Assembly: GCA_905214105.1 (NCBI GenBank)
Contig: CAJMKK010000008.1
Span: 1 to 64,000 of the forward strand
Direction: 5' to 3'
Source: an uncultured bacterium
GTDB taxonomy: Bacteria > Actinomycetota > Coriobacteriia > Coriobacteriales > Coriobacteriaceae
DNA: 64,000 bases
The notes under the pieces are model-generated. The model was not told the DNA's origin. It saw only the letters and a list, made by a program, of their open reading frames with translations, and made no database searches. This document shows, piece by piece, positions 7,639 to 16,047 of the stretch (the stretch's first letter is position 1; every line of letters starts with the position of its first letter). A program made the translations under genes and the position numbers.

Positions 7639-8163
7639 ACCCGCTCCGATCTTCGCAGGAGCCAATAGAATGTGCACCAGAAAATGCCCTGGTAGCAGCA
7701 GCTATTGGTTTAGCGAGATCAATGCAGGAGCAAAGAGAAATCGCGTAAGCGATGTCCACAATTAGGTGTAAATCGTTTTGTCAGTCGGTGAAAGGAAGGA
7801 TAAAATTACGAATGCGAGCGCCACGTCCTCCACAAGTTCTAGAATTTCAGAGACAAAGTCGAAGGGACATGTTAAGGTGCAGTCAGTAAACCTGCCCGGC
7901 CTCTGCTTATCATGCACACTGGCGGGTCTTTTTTCAAGTTCTAGGAGCCGAGATAAGTTGGCGGCGGAACGCTTGTTAATCGGCTTCTCCGGATGCTTGC
8001 CGATTCGATCGCTCAGGAAGTAGCTCTTAGGGATCCCCGGGTCGTGCGGTCCGTTGCCAAGGTCGCAGTTGATGACTATGCCCAAAGAGGGACACGAGCA
8101 CGTCGGTCAGAATGCGTTCGGTGGCCAACTTGGCGAAACCCGTCTACGGGCATGGAAACAAAA
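7639..8163. other. Stretch without a convincing gene
   Basis: The longest minus-strand frame (7762-8085, 107 residues) ends with a hydrophobic segment but has no recognisable family and no good ribosome site. I treat it as non-coding or as a decayed remnant. Confidence 0.4.
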
Positions 8164-8195
8164 CAAGCGACGCTGCTAATTAGTAGCGCCGCTTG
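8164..8195 (-). terminator. Probable terminator of the 8.3-9.2 kb pseudogene
   Basis: Imperfect hairpin CAAGCG...CGCTTG with an inner CGCT...AGCG pairing; the minus strand continues TTTTG. It lies 85 bp beyond the pseudogene stop. Confidence 0.5.
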
Positions 8196-8279
8196 TATCA
8201 AACGTCATTGCTCCGGTGAGCTTGGTGGATACTCATAGGTAAGCGAGTCGAGGCGTCCAAGTCTTATGAAAATGACAGT

Positions 8280-9235
8280 CTAACTCTTGGCCAAGCCAGA
8301 GACATATCCCAACGCGTCGGGAAACGACGAGCTCACGGCATCCAGCAGCACGAAGAGCTTGATGCAAGTCTTGCGTCGGACCGGCTTGTACATCATACCG
8401 TGCTGGAGGAAGTTTCGGTTAAGCTCGCCCTCTCGCTCGCGGTTGAAGTCATCTCCCGACCTAAAGAAGTAGTCCACGGCATCGCATATGTTGGCAAAGT
8501 CGATTAACGAAATGGCCATTGCGGGGAGCTCACCGTTACTTCCATCCGAAAGCGAACGGTTCAGTTTTTCATCTCGCGAGACCAAGACCTTTGTTTATGA
8601 TTGTCCCTCTCATCTCGCCTAGGCCCACAGCATACGCGAAACAGCTCTCGGTCAATAAGCGAGCAAAGCATCATGGCACAGGGCTTATAGTGCCTCTCGC
8701 GGAAGAGCGCGACGGCCTCGAGAAAGTCAACTTTCTTGGTAACACTGCTCTCAAGGCCAGCAATAAGGGCGTCAACATCGAGGAATGAGAGGTAGACGGC
8801 ATCGGCTTCCCCCAGCGTCGAGGGGCAGTGCGGCGGGGAGTTGTAGGTGAACTGGTTGTTCGTGATTGCCCAGCCATACGAGCCCCAACGCCTCGAATCC
8901 TCGAGGATGGCCTCTCAGTCGAGCGAAGCGCCTATCTCCGCTAACTGCTTCATCAAGGAGGCTAGGTTCGAGCAGATGGACTCTCGTAACTCGTCAAGAA
9001 CACCGAACCAGGAGCTCAGTTGCAAGCTAAGCTGGTCGGCAAAGCTAAAGAGGCCTTCGAGGTTCTTGGTGAATTGCTCGGTCATGGCGCGCACGGAGTC
9101 CTGGATCTGTGCAAGGCCTTTGAGGTGCGTGGCGCACGCGGCACAGATGGCGTCCGAAGTGCTAGGAGGAAGCTTTACGATGGCGCCAGAGCCGGCGGCG
9201 GTATCGGCAAGCTTTATTCGCTTGACTCTGAGCAA
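8280..9235 (-). pseudogene. Decayed hypothetical gene with one stop and one frameshift
   Basis: Three segments join into one protein of about 318 residues. The first (from a TTG at 9235) runs to ...IGASLD and a TGA near 8917. The same frame continues EAILEDSRRWGSYGW...STLGEADAVYLSFLD...FRERHYKPCAMMLCSLIDREL to about 8570. A frameshift then leads to VSRDEKLNRSLSD... and the stop at 8280. The in-frame TGA could be a mutated TGG. I do not know the family; the helical, Leu-rich composition resembles abortive-infection-type proteins but no motif proves it. Loss of function in a defence-like region fits a decaying accessory gene. Confidence 0.6.
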
Positions 9236-9312
9236 ACACCGCCCTGCTGTTCATTAGACAAAGTTAGCTCCTAACACGCGATATCCGAACGAGCCAAACT
9301 CGGAAAAACAAA

Positions 9313-9342
9313 GGGGCTCCGAAGATGATACTCCGGAGCCCC
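9313..9342 (-). terminator. Rho-independent terminator
   Basis: Stem GGGGCTCCG/CGGAGCCCC; on the minus strand it is followed by TTTGTTTTT. It would end transcripts from the CBASS-like genes and the DUF2513-like remnant. Confidence 0.75.
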
Positions 9343-9423
9343 GAATGCTTGTGCTACGCGATTGTTCAAAGGACTTGAGAAACCTCTAACATGCCACTTC
9401 TTGCGCAAGGGCAAGAGCTGAGC

Positions 9424-9844
9424 CTATTGCAAGCCGTATTGTTTGAGAGACGAGTTCGTAGCACCTTCAGCCGTCGCCGTAATGAATGCGAAAGAAATCG
9501 TCCTAACGGTCTTTGCAACGAGAGGTTGCCCCCTGTCCCTGGCCGCCTTCTTAATCTTGCCCCACCTCGAATCGTCCTGAATCCTGTCGAGGAAGTCATG
9601 GCCTTTCCAGCTCAGCGAGCCGACGCTGAAAGTCCAAATTTCGTCATCCGCGTATTGAACGCTGTAGTGACCAAGGCAAAACTGCTTCGAAAGCGAGTTT
9701 GCTGGTATAAGCTATAGCTTCGGCAGAATATCCATCAATCTTGAGATTGATGGGGGCCGAACAGCCATAGTCGTCTAATTTCATGCCAGGATATTGGGGT
9801 TTCGTGGCATAAAGATACGGAAAGTGCAGTTTTCGGGGTTCCAA
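9424..9844 (-). pseudogene. DUF2513-like protein, frameshifted
   Basis: The upstream frame contains LKIDGYSAEAIAYTSKLAFEA; the downstream frame contains LGHYSVQYADDEIWTF, SLSWKGHDFLDRIQDDSRWGK and a C-terminal helix, ending at 9424. Together they match the pattern of DUF2513 proteins (an N-terminal winged-helix-like half, then 'T-x-x-G-H-x-F-L-D-x-I-R-D-x-x-x-W'), often found on phages and mobile elements. One extra C near 9680 explains the break: removing it gives EAVLLGHYSVQY. The N-terminal boundary is uncertain. The terminator at 9313-9342 lies just beyond. Confidence 0.6.
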
Positions 9845-9862
9845 AAACCCTGCAACATCAGC

Positions 9863-10399
9863 CTATTCCAGGTCGCTCTTTTTGAATGAAGTAGATAGCA
9901 TCATGAGCAGAACGTCGTTCACTAACCTGCCTCGGAAATTGCAAAGCGCGGTAAATGCGGTTTTGCTAAGGAGCCCCATCTCATCATCGTCGATTCGGCC
10001 CTTTTCCGGCGGGCAGTGAACGATAAGGCCGCATCGAGAGCTCTTGCTGTTGATAATCTCTCTAAAGTCATCTTTGTTTAAATATCCGTAAACCACAATC
10101 AGCAGGAGCGCATCCTTTACCTTGGATATATGTTTATCCGAAACGCGTTGTATGTTCTTCCTCTTGATCAGACCAGAGTCGGAAAGATCCTCTTCGAGAT
10201 CGTGGTAGTCCTCGTCATTCGCAACAATCATTATCTTCTTGCCGTACAGCGCAAAGCCAAAGCGCCACGCCGCTTTACCGAGACGCGTGAAGGCTCCGAT
10301 AACCATTGCGATGACCGACAGGAATCCGATGAATTCGAGCACGAGAGATATGGTTCCTTCAACAGAAAGAATGCCAGAGATTACGTTGTTGATATCCAT
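9863..10399 (-). CDS. Single-TM Rossmann-like protein, putative CBASS effector
   Basis: A 178-residue protein with a membrane segment at about 17-40 (SLVLEFIGFLSVIAMVIGAF) and a cytosolic alpha/beta domain from about 53. The domain alternates strands and helices: KKIMIVAN, then an acidic helix DYHDLEEDL, NIQRV, DALLLIVVYGY, NKDDFREII, CGLIVHCPP, and a last helix with FRGRLVNDVLLMML. This looks like a TIR- or receiver-like Rossmann fold, but none of the effector families I can recall with certainty fits. The gene follows the CD-NTase by 10 bp, so it is its likely effector: sensing the nucleotide signal and then disturbing the membrane. Context and topology are seen; function is inferred. Confidence 0.65.
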   Translation of the reverse strand: MDINNVISGILSVEGTISLVLEFIGFLSVIAMVIGAFTRLGKAAWRFGFALYGKKIMIVANDEDYHDLEEDLSDSGLIKRKNIQRVSDKHISKVKDALLLIVVYGYLNKDDFREIINSKSSRCGLIVHCPPEKGRIDDDEMGLLSKTAFTALCNFRGRLVNDVLLMMLSTSFKKSDLE

Positions 10400-10409
10400 C
10401 GATTAACAC

Positions 10410-11717
10410 CTACTCAACATTGATGAAGAACGGGTTGCTCCAACGGACGCAATAGCCCCTTCGAATTACAAAACATTGAACATAGTGTTTTCCCGTATAC
10501 GCCGTCTCCTCGCGACGGGAAGTCTTTTCTATGTTTGGGAGCTCGAAACCACCCCTAGGGCAAACCTTCATAGCTTCATTGCCGGTATTCGTGACCTGCC
10601 ACTTTACCTTGCCATCTTTTACCGGCCCACAGTTCACTCTGTACATGATAGTGGAGCCCTTCGGTATGGGCGCGCCATCGTTTTCGAGTACTCGTATTTC
10701 TCCTGAAGGCAATTTGACCGTTGCCGTAATTGTTGCATTTGGCTTACGAGCCTGCATGGGGAAGCCTAACGGTTGCCTGTGCTGAACAGACAATGCGTAC
10801 TGTTGATTTTTTGACTTAGCTGATGACGTGGTTCCGCACGAAGGGCCTCCCGATGGGAAGTTGTTTCCAAGTATTTGCTTCCAGACGCTGTTGCCGGTTC
10901 CCTCATCCGCAAGATGCGAGAGGTGCTCGTTGAGTTTGTCCACGAACTGGGCGAAATCGTTATAGCAGTACTTTCCGGCAAGGTTGTTTCCCTCTATGGC
11001 TGGATCCTCAATGAAGGGAACCTGGTACGAGTCGAGTTCATCAGCGTATGCAACCGCAAGGTTTGCCATTACCTGCATAACGCAATCCTCGATTGACAAC
11101 CCTGCTTCAGGGAGGTTGTCGGCGATCATCTTCTCAAGGGTGATGCCCTTAGGGAACTTCACCAAACTTGGGCAGTTCTCCCTTCTCCACCACTTCATTA
11201 TCTTCACTAGAGGCTTGTAATCCCCGTTGAACTCTTTGTTAACCTCAGTCGACCAAGTGAGATGCTCTTTTGGATTCGTCTGCCTCCATTCGCTATCGTC
11301 TTTCGAACCGATGTAGAGAAGGCCGTCTTCATCATTGACCAAAGGGACAACATCGAGATGGAAGTTTGCCATGTCAATGCCGATGGAATGCGTTTGCACT
11401 CTGACGTTCTTGTAGCACTCGCGCTCACGTATCGCATCCTCGAGCTCGAGCAAGACGCAAAACGGGGAATCGTTGATGGAGTGGTTTGTCTCAACGATGA
11501 CGTCAATATCGCAGCTGTCAGAATCTTTCTTCGGTCGTATGAAGGTCTGCTTGGCGTATGAACCCGAGAGGTATGTGTCCTTGCATATAGCCCCATAGGT
11601 CTCACTTGCCTTAAGATGGTCCCTGAGATTTCGGTGAAGTCGACTCGCTTCATCAATGGTGCTCTTGCTGGGATTGATGTCCTTCAAGAATGATTCAAAG
11701 TCTGCGCTATTTGTCAT
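10410..11717 (-). CDS. CBASS-type CD-NTase with AGS-C sensor domain
   Basis: A 435-residue SMODS-type nucleotidyltransferase. The catalytic core shows GSYAKQTFIRP (Gly-Ser at 52-53), the metal-binding pair Asp70/Asp72 in CDIDVIVE and the third Asp122 in FHLDVVPLV. All residues needed for making cyclic oligonucleotides are present. Residues from about 305 form an AGS-C domain (KWQVTNTGNEA, RGGFELP, GKHYVQCFVIRRG), which in this family follows the cyclase core. The start at 11717 is set by GGAAAGGCGG; a longer frame at 11756 has no ribosome site. The putative effector follows 10 bp downstream. No Cap2/Cap3-type genes are adjacent, so this would be a minimal (type I) system. The product nucleotide cannot be read from the sequence. 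Confidence 0.9.
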   Translation of the reverse strand: MTNSADFESFLKDINPSKSTIDEASRLHRNLRDHLKASETYGAICKDTYLSGSYAKQTFIRPKKDSDSCDIDVIVETNHSINDSPFCVLLELEDAIRERECYKNVRVQTHSIGIDMANFHLDVVPLVNDEDGLLYIGSKDDSEWRQTNPKEHLTWSTEVNKEFNGDYKPLVKIMKWWRRENCPSLVKFPKGITLEKMIADNLPEAGLSIEDCVMQVMANLAVAYADELDSYQVPFIEDPAIEGNNLAGKYCYNDFAQFVDKLNEHLSHLADEGTGNSVWKQILGNNFPSGGPSCGTTSSAKSKNQQYALSVQHRQPLGFPMQARKPNATITATVKLPSGEIRVLENDGAPIPKGSTIMYRVNCGPVKDGKVKWQVTNTGNEAMKVCPRGGFELPNIEKTSRREETAYTGKHYVQCFVIRRGYCVRWSNPFFINVE

Positions 11718-12345
11718 ATAACCGCCTTTCCAAACAGATGTTCTAGTGTCTGACATTATAACAACCGTGCTTTAAAAATGTGGTTTTTAGAGCCATTGCT
11801 AGGCACAAGATGTTGCGGTCTCATTCCATCCGTACGATTCAGGAGCTGTCTGGCAAGCAGGAGGACAGAATGGAGCCTCAAAGCCTCCTTGAAGTCATTG
11901 AGATTCTTGTCGATTTTCGAAACATTTGCGCGCGACGATCGGCTTTGCTGTGCAAGGCCGCGCGGGCGCGATTTAAGCAATATGCTCCACTCGCTCGAGA
12001 GGGTTTTGCCCACAAGCGAGATGCCGGAACTCGTCAATGAGCTCGACTCTGTACTACTGAAGCATCCTACATGTCTACAGCAGAATCACGCTGGAAATCG
12101 CAAATACAATGGTGGCTTTTTTAAGGCCGCTATGAGCCAAAGCTGCCAAAGAGCAACAAACTAACTACAAACCATTGGCCTGCAAAAGCCCCGTGCATTG
12201 CAGCCAGCAGCGGTCTGCAATGCACGGGCCTGCCGTTGTGCTATGTACGTGAGATTCATACAGTGGTCTACTGCCCCTGTGCCCTGTACATGCCCTCGGT
12301 TGCCTCATGGGTGCCGCCCGGACGGGTCCGCCCCCGAGAAGCCGC
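11718..12345. other. Stretch without a convincing gene
   Basis: Overlapping frames on both strands (93 residues minus, 128 residues plus) reach across 11756-12164, but none has a recognisable domain or ribosome site. It may be the residue of a deleted gene upstream of the CD-NTase, and it must hold that gene's promoter. Confidence 0.4.
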
Positions 12346-12483
12346 ATGAAGGCGAAGAGGAAGGCGAGCAGAATGGCCTTCCTGCTGCACCTGATTGGAA
12401 TGGGCATGGGGCTGTGCACGCTCGTCGTCTACGCTTGTATCAAGGTTGGGGCTGAAAGCGAAGCGGCTGACTATGCGGGCTGA
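12346..12483 (+). CDS. Possible small membrane protein (45 aa)
   Basis: A short frame with a basic N-terminus (MKAKRKASRMAF), one hydrophobic helix (LLHLIGMGMGLCTLVVYACIKV) and an acidic tail. The charge layout is that of a small single-pass membrane protein. An in-frame ATG at 12307 would add 13 residues. No good ribosome site is visible, and no family is known to me. It is convergent with the AIPR gene, whose terminator lies just beyond. Confidence 0.3.
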   Translation: MKAKRKASRMAFLLHLIGMGMGLCTLVVYACIKVGAESEAADYAG

Positions 12484-12520
12484 TCAGTGAGCGTCAAACT
12501 GTTCGGAACCGAATGGAAAA

Positions 12521-12550
12521 AGAGAGGCCCTTTGCAAAAAGGACCTCTCT
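12521..12550 (-). terminator. Rho-independent terminator of the AIPR gene
   Basis: Stem AGAGAGGTCC/GGCCTCTCT on the minus strand followed by TTTTTCC, 36 bp beyond the stop of the AIPR gene. Confidence 0.8.
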
Positions 12551-12585
12551 GCTGAAAGCATTCTAGAGAGCAGCCTTGGATTACC

Positions 12586-14286
12586 TTAAGGTAACTGTAG
12601 CGAAATCTTTTCCTTGACTTTGGTTGCCATGGCGTAGGACTTAGCGGTTTTGGATGTTCCGCCAAGGGCCAGATAAACATCCAAAACCATGTCCGCAACT
12701 TCTTGAATAATTTCATCCGACAGCTTGTCAAGGTCGAGTTTCTCTATGTCACCGAACGTCAGGTTATCTTTTTTGGACAAGATGGAAGCAACGCCCATTA
12801 TCACGTAAAATCGTATGTCGCTTATTTGGGACCCTTCTAAGTCTCTCTTAATTTGCGGAAACCTCAAGCAAACCTGTTTTCCAAGGCTAGCGGCTCTGTA
12901 GTAAGCCTCAAGGTTGCCATCCTGCCCAAATATTTTCTTATACTGAGCCTCGTCAGACAAAAGCGTCGACGGTCTTGCTCTTGCCTGATCCGGTCTGCCG
13001 AGAAGTATCGACATCATGCATTGCGCAAGAAAGGAGAGGGTTACGATCTCCTCCCTCTTCCTCCCCTGGTTTTTGTAATAGTTCTTCCGCCTTTCGTAAT
13101 ACAACCCATTTCTTTTCATGTAGAGTTCGATTTGAATATGGATTTGGTCAGTAGCGCGAAGCGATGTCTTTTTCACCTGAGTTTGGTTGTTCGTCGCCAG
13201 TATCACTCTGTTTCTGGTCTCATCGCTTCCGGGCACAAGGATTTTTACCATCACATTTCTGGAATCTTCGGCGTCTTCCGTACGAGACTCCATAAATTTG
13301 TATATTTCATATGACGTTTGAAGTCCATTAACGATGCGAGGCTCTTCCATTTTCACTTCTGCTCCTGCTATTTGATAGGCTTCAGAAGCCAGTATCGTTA
13401 CTCCGTTGTTGAGCCACCAGAAATCGTCTTCGCTAGGATGCTCCAACGTTTCCCTGATTCCTTTGTTGACTGAAACATTTCCCTCGTAATCTCTGACGTT
13501 CGCCTCGAAAAGATAGCTACGGAGCTGCCCCTGGTCGTCAGTGAGGAAGCGGTAGTAATCCGACAAAGACACCAGGCCAAAGACGTCCGTTCTCTGAGGA
13601 ACCGACGCATAGGACCCCGAAAAACGCATAACAAGCCCGCTCTCTGCGGGAGGCGACCAGATGCGCATCAATTCGTCTGCTCCAACTAAAACGCACGAAG
13701 AGCTAAATCGGCTTACGCCGACGATTTCGTCAATGGCGGCCGGAAGCTGCTCTTTCTGAATCTTAACGCCGTCCGATGGTGAATCCGCATTCGCGATGTA
13801 CACGAACTTCATTCGGATTTCGTTTCCGGCCATCGCTGCTGCTTGAATCGCTTCTCTTATTCTTCTAAAAGTATCGATAACACGTTCGGAATATTTATCA
13901 TTGAATTCATTTAAATTTATACCGAATGTTAGAAGGTCATTACAGGTGTCCTTCCACTTCAAGAACACGTCTTCTTTGAATGATTTTGAAACCTTGGTCT
14001 GAAGAATAACTATTTCAACCCTTGATCCACGATTGATGTAGTCTTTAATCTGGACGTCCTCACTCAAGAAATTATTGTTGGCAAAGATGTAGATCGCATC
14101 GCAGCCCCCGTCTCGCGACCCTCCAATGAGCCCTTCCGCTATCTCATCGTCGTCAAGGTCGTATGGAGCCATGTATCGAGAAGAGGCCAACAGTTCAAAG
14201 TAGTCCCCTTTAGAACTATACTCAGCCTGCTTAGAGAATTCGTCCGAAATGAATCCGTCTATCAGAATCTGGCTGTTAGTTGGCAT
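12586..14286 (-). CDS. AIPR family abortive phage infection protein
   Basis: A 566-residue protein of the AIPR family, named for abortive-infection phage-resistance proteins. The typical core is present: FWWLNNGVTILASEAY, then RIVNGLQTSYEIY, then VMVKILVP, and ATNNQTQVKKTSLRATD. The N-terminal 200 residues have the family's nuclease-like start (GGCDAIYIF, VEIVILQTKVSKSF), with the Asp and the Gln-Thr-Lys where a PD-(D/E)XK fold would place its active site. The ATG at 14286 follows GGAGGAAGA; a frame from 14301 includes that ribosome site and is less likely. It is a single gene with its own terminator, 870 bp upstream of the CD-NTase start, which suggests a defence island. Confidence 0.85.
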   Translation of the reverse strand: MPTNSQILIDGFISDEFSKQAEYSSKGDYFELLASSRYMAPYDLDDDEIAEGLIGGSRDGGCDAIYIFANNNFLSEDVQIKDYINRGSRVEIVILQTKVSKSFKEDVFLKWKDTCNDLLTFGINLNEFNDKYSERVIDTFRRIREAIQAAAMAGNEIRMKFVYIANADSPSDGVKIQKEQLPAAIDEIVGVSRFSSSCVLVGADELMRIWSPPAESGLVMRFSGSYASVPQRTDVFGLVSLSDYYRFLTDDQGQLRSYLFEANVRDYEGNVSVNKGIRETLEHPSEDDFWWLNNGVTILASEAYQIAGAEVKMEEPRIVNGLQTSYEIYKFMESRTEDAEDSRNVMVKILVPGSDETRNRVILATNNQTQVKKTSLRATDQIHIQIELYMKRNGLYYERRKNYYKNQGRKREEIVTLSFLAQCMMSILLGRPDQARARPSTLLSDEAQYKKIFGQDGNLEAYYRAASLGKQVCLRFPQIKRDLEGSQISDIRFYVIMGVASILSKKDNLTFGDIEKLDLDKLSDEIIQEVADMVLDVYLALGGTSKTAKSYAMATKVKEKISLQLP

Positions 14287-14429
14287 TCTTCCTCCATCCA
14301 AAGATGAATAAACTAATGAAATGATATGACTTTTATGATTTTAGTGTAAACACCAAAACAGCCGCGTCTTAACACCCTGATAAGCTTTGGGCAAAATTAT
14401 CGCAACGCCTTATTCAACAGGAGGTTGCG

Positions 14430-14847
14430 ATGACGCGGGCAAACATAGAACACAGGAACATGTGGGCAGATCACATCGAACGCTGCCTCTCGTCCAGTAT
14501 GTGTGTGGGACTGGTGTAGGCTCAACCACGTAAGCAGGCCCTGCCTTTACAGGTGGCTGGCCAAGTTCAGGGATGAGGGGCCTGGGCGCTTCCCATGCAG
14601 GAATGCCGCCACGATGGATTGGCTCGAGATCGCCAGTTACGGCCTGGCGGATGCAAAGGGCATCGTGCCAGTGGTGAGCAGCGCTTCGGATAGCGCGGTA
14701 GCCTCGGCTGCCAAGTGCGGCGATGTCGTTGTGAACTCGTTCACCACCCCCGACCGTGTGCTCATGTCACGACATTCCACCGACATGCGTGCCAGCATTC
14801 AGCGCCTTGCTGTCTGTGGTAGCGGAAAACTGAACACTTCGGCTTGA
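14430..14847 (+). pseudogene. IS66-family orfA remnant
   Basis: Starts MTRANIEHRNMWADHIERCLSS after a good AACAGGAGG site, then shifts frame in a TGTGTGTG run near 14500 and continues CVWDWCRLNHVSRPCLYRWLAKFRDE. This is the short N-terminal helix-turn-helix protein of IS66 elements. The last third is poorly conserved and the partner genes orfB and transposase are missing. It is the first of four unrelated IS remnants in a row. Confidence 0.7.
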
Positions 14848-14947
14848 CCATTTAGGGCACAAAGGCAGGCACGCCAACCATCACAATCGACTACCTTGGT
14901 TGCTGCCTAGAAATATCAACCAGGGAGGTCGGAAAGGTGTGATCAGC

Positions 14948-15195
14948 ATGTCCACGGTTCATTCTATACGGCAGATGAGGAAGCGGGTCGACTCGATATC
15001 CGAGAATGCCTGAAAAACGGGCGTGTCGCGTAACACGGTGTACACCAAGCTGAAGAGCCCGACCTCACGCCACCAATCCTGGTGCGCAGGCGGGGCGACA
15101 GGTTGCTCAACGCCTACCGGGGTGTGTTTTGCGCACGGCTAGACGAGGGCTCGAGGTAGTGGCGTAAGCATCGCCACACCGCGCGCAGGATATGG
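14948..15195 (+). pseudogene. IS21-family istA remnant
   Basis: Opens MSTVHSIRQMRKRVDSISENA, then a TGA, then KTGVSRNTVYTKL. A later frame reads LTPPILVRRRGDRLLNAYRG and, after a TAG, WRKHRHTARRIW. These are the N-terminal DNA-binding parts of an IstA transposase, broken by at least two stops and one frameshift. The catalytic domain and istB are gone: the sequence runs directly into an IS256 fragment near 15195. Confidence 0.7.
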
Positions 15196-15525
15196 CTCGC
15201 CTCTGCCCTCGAGGTGGACCGCATGAGCGCGAGCCAAGTGTCGAGGATCTGCGAGTTGTCCGACGCGATCGTTGAGGACATGCAGACCAGGGGCCTCTCT
15301 GATACGGCCTTTCCCTACGTCTGGCACGATGCGATCCGCATTAAATGCAGAGATCCGGGCCACGCCTCCTCGTGCGCGATCGTCACCGCCATCGGCGCCT
15401 GCTTAGATGGCGGTGACGATCGCTCGGGCTCGATGCCGTTGACACGGAGTCCTATGCCGGATGGTTGACGTTTCTGCGCTCGTTGCGCGAGCGGGGTGTT
15501 GAAGGAGTCGTCTGCGTAACCTCCA
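15196..15525 (+). pseudogene. IS256-family transposase fragment
   Basis: Contains VDRMSASQVSRICELSDAI, VEDMQTRGLSDTAFPYVWHDA, and after a frameshift LDAVDTESYAGWLTFLRSLRERG. This is the central part of an IS256/MULE-type transposase, truncated at both ends. The frameshift lies at an 18-bp inverted duplication (15376-15423). The fragment ends where an IS3 remnant on the other strand begins. Confidence 0.75.
15376..15423. repeat. 18-bp inverted repeat inside the IS256 fragment
   Basis: GCGATCGTCACCGCCATC is repeated as its exact reverse complement after 12 bp. The second copy replaces the normal coding sequence of the transposase and causes the frameshift, as a template-switch mutation would. 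Confidence 0.8.
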
Positions 15526-15527
15526 TA

Positions 15528-15880
15528 TCACTCCTTCTCGCACACAGCGCAGATTACCAGGGTGCGCTCATCAACCCAGCTGGAGAGCACCTTGCGGCTC
15601 GGGTATCCCATGGCCCCTATCGTGCGCGCCAGACTTTTCCCGTGCCCCGAGTAGTGATCGACCGCATTCCGCTTCTCCTCATCGGAATACCTCGGCCTGC
15701 GATGCTCCCCTTCCAGGAACTCATCGCCGCCGAGCTGGTATTCCTTCCGCCGGTTGTGGGGTGTGACACGGCTGGGTTAGCCGAGCTCTGCTATGGTGTC
15801 GGCCGTGCTGCATCCGAAACCGGCGAACGTCTCGATGGCTTTCGCCTTTTGTTCTGCGCTGTAAATCCGTATGATCCTGC
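15528..15880 (-). pseudogene. IS3-family (IS150-like) orfA remnant
   Basis: On the minus strand one frame reads YSAEQKAKAIETFAGFG, STADTIAELG, a TAA, then RRKEYQLGGDEF and RPRYSDEEKRNAVDHYSGHGKSLARTIGAMGYPS. The two helix-turn-helix units are those of IS150-type OrfA. It lacks a start codon and has an internal stop; the orfB transposase is absent. Confidence 0.7.
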
Positions 15881-16047
15881 CGGTCCTCTTTTGGTCCAGG
15901 ATTTCCTCCGCAGTTCCAAGGGGCTAGATGGATAAATCAGGCAGGGCCATTACAGCGCTACGTGTTGAAAACTAGGCCAGCAAAGAGAACTTTGTGAAAC
16001 GTTTTGTGAAGCGCGGCAGGACGAAGCTACCCCTCGGCAGAGGCGTC
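15881..16047. other. Spacer between IS remnant and next gene
   Basis: No gene or clear structure seen. Confidence 0.4.

Noticed and set aside
7762..8085. 107-codon minus-strand frame
   Set aside because: No ribosome site, no recognisable domain and irregular composition; kept only as a note in the stretch without genes.
12165..12455. GC-rich hairpin-like frames on both strands at 12.2-12.4 kb
   Set aside because: Only the short hydrophobic frame at 12346-12483 looks protein-like; the others have no support.
15465..15935. 156-codon plus-strand frame
   Set aside because: The minus strand here encodes recognisable IS3 OrfA helix-turn-helix sequence, and the first codons belong to the IS256 fragment, so the frame is chance.
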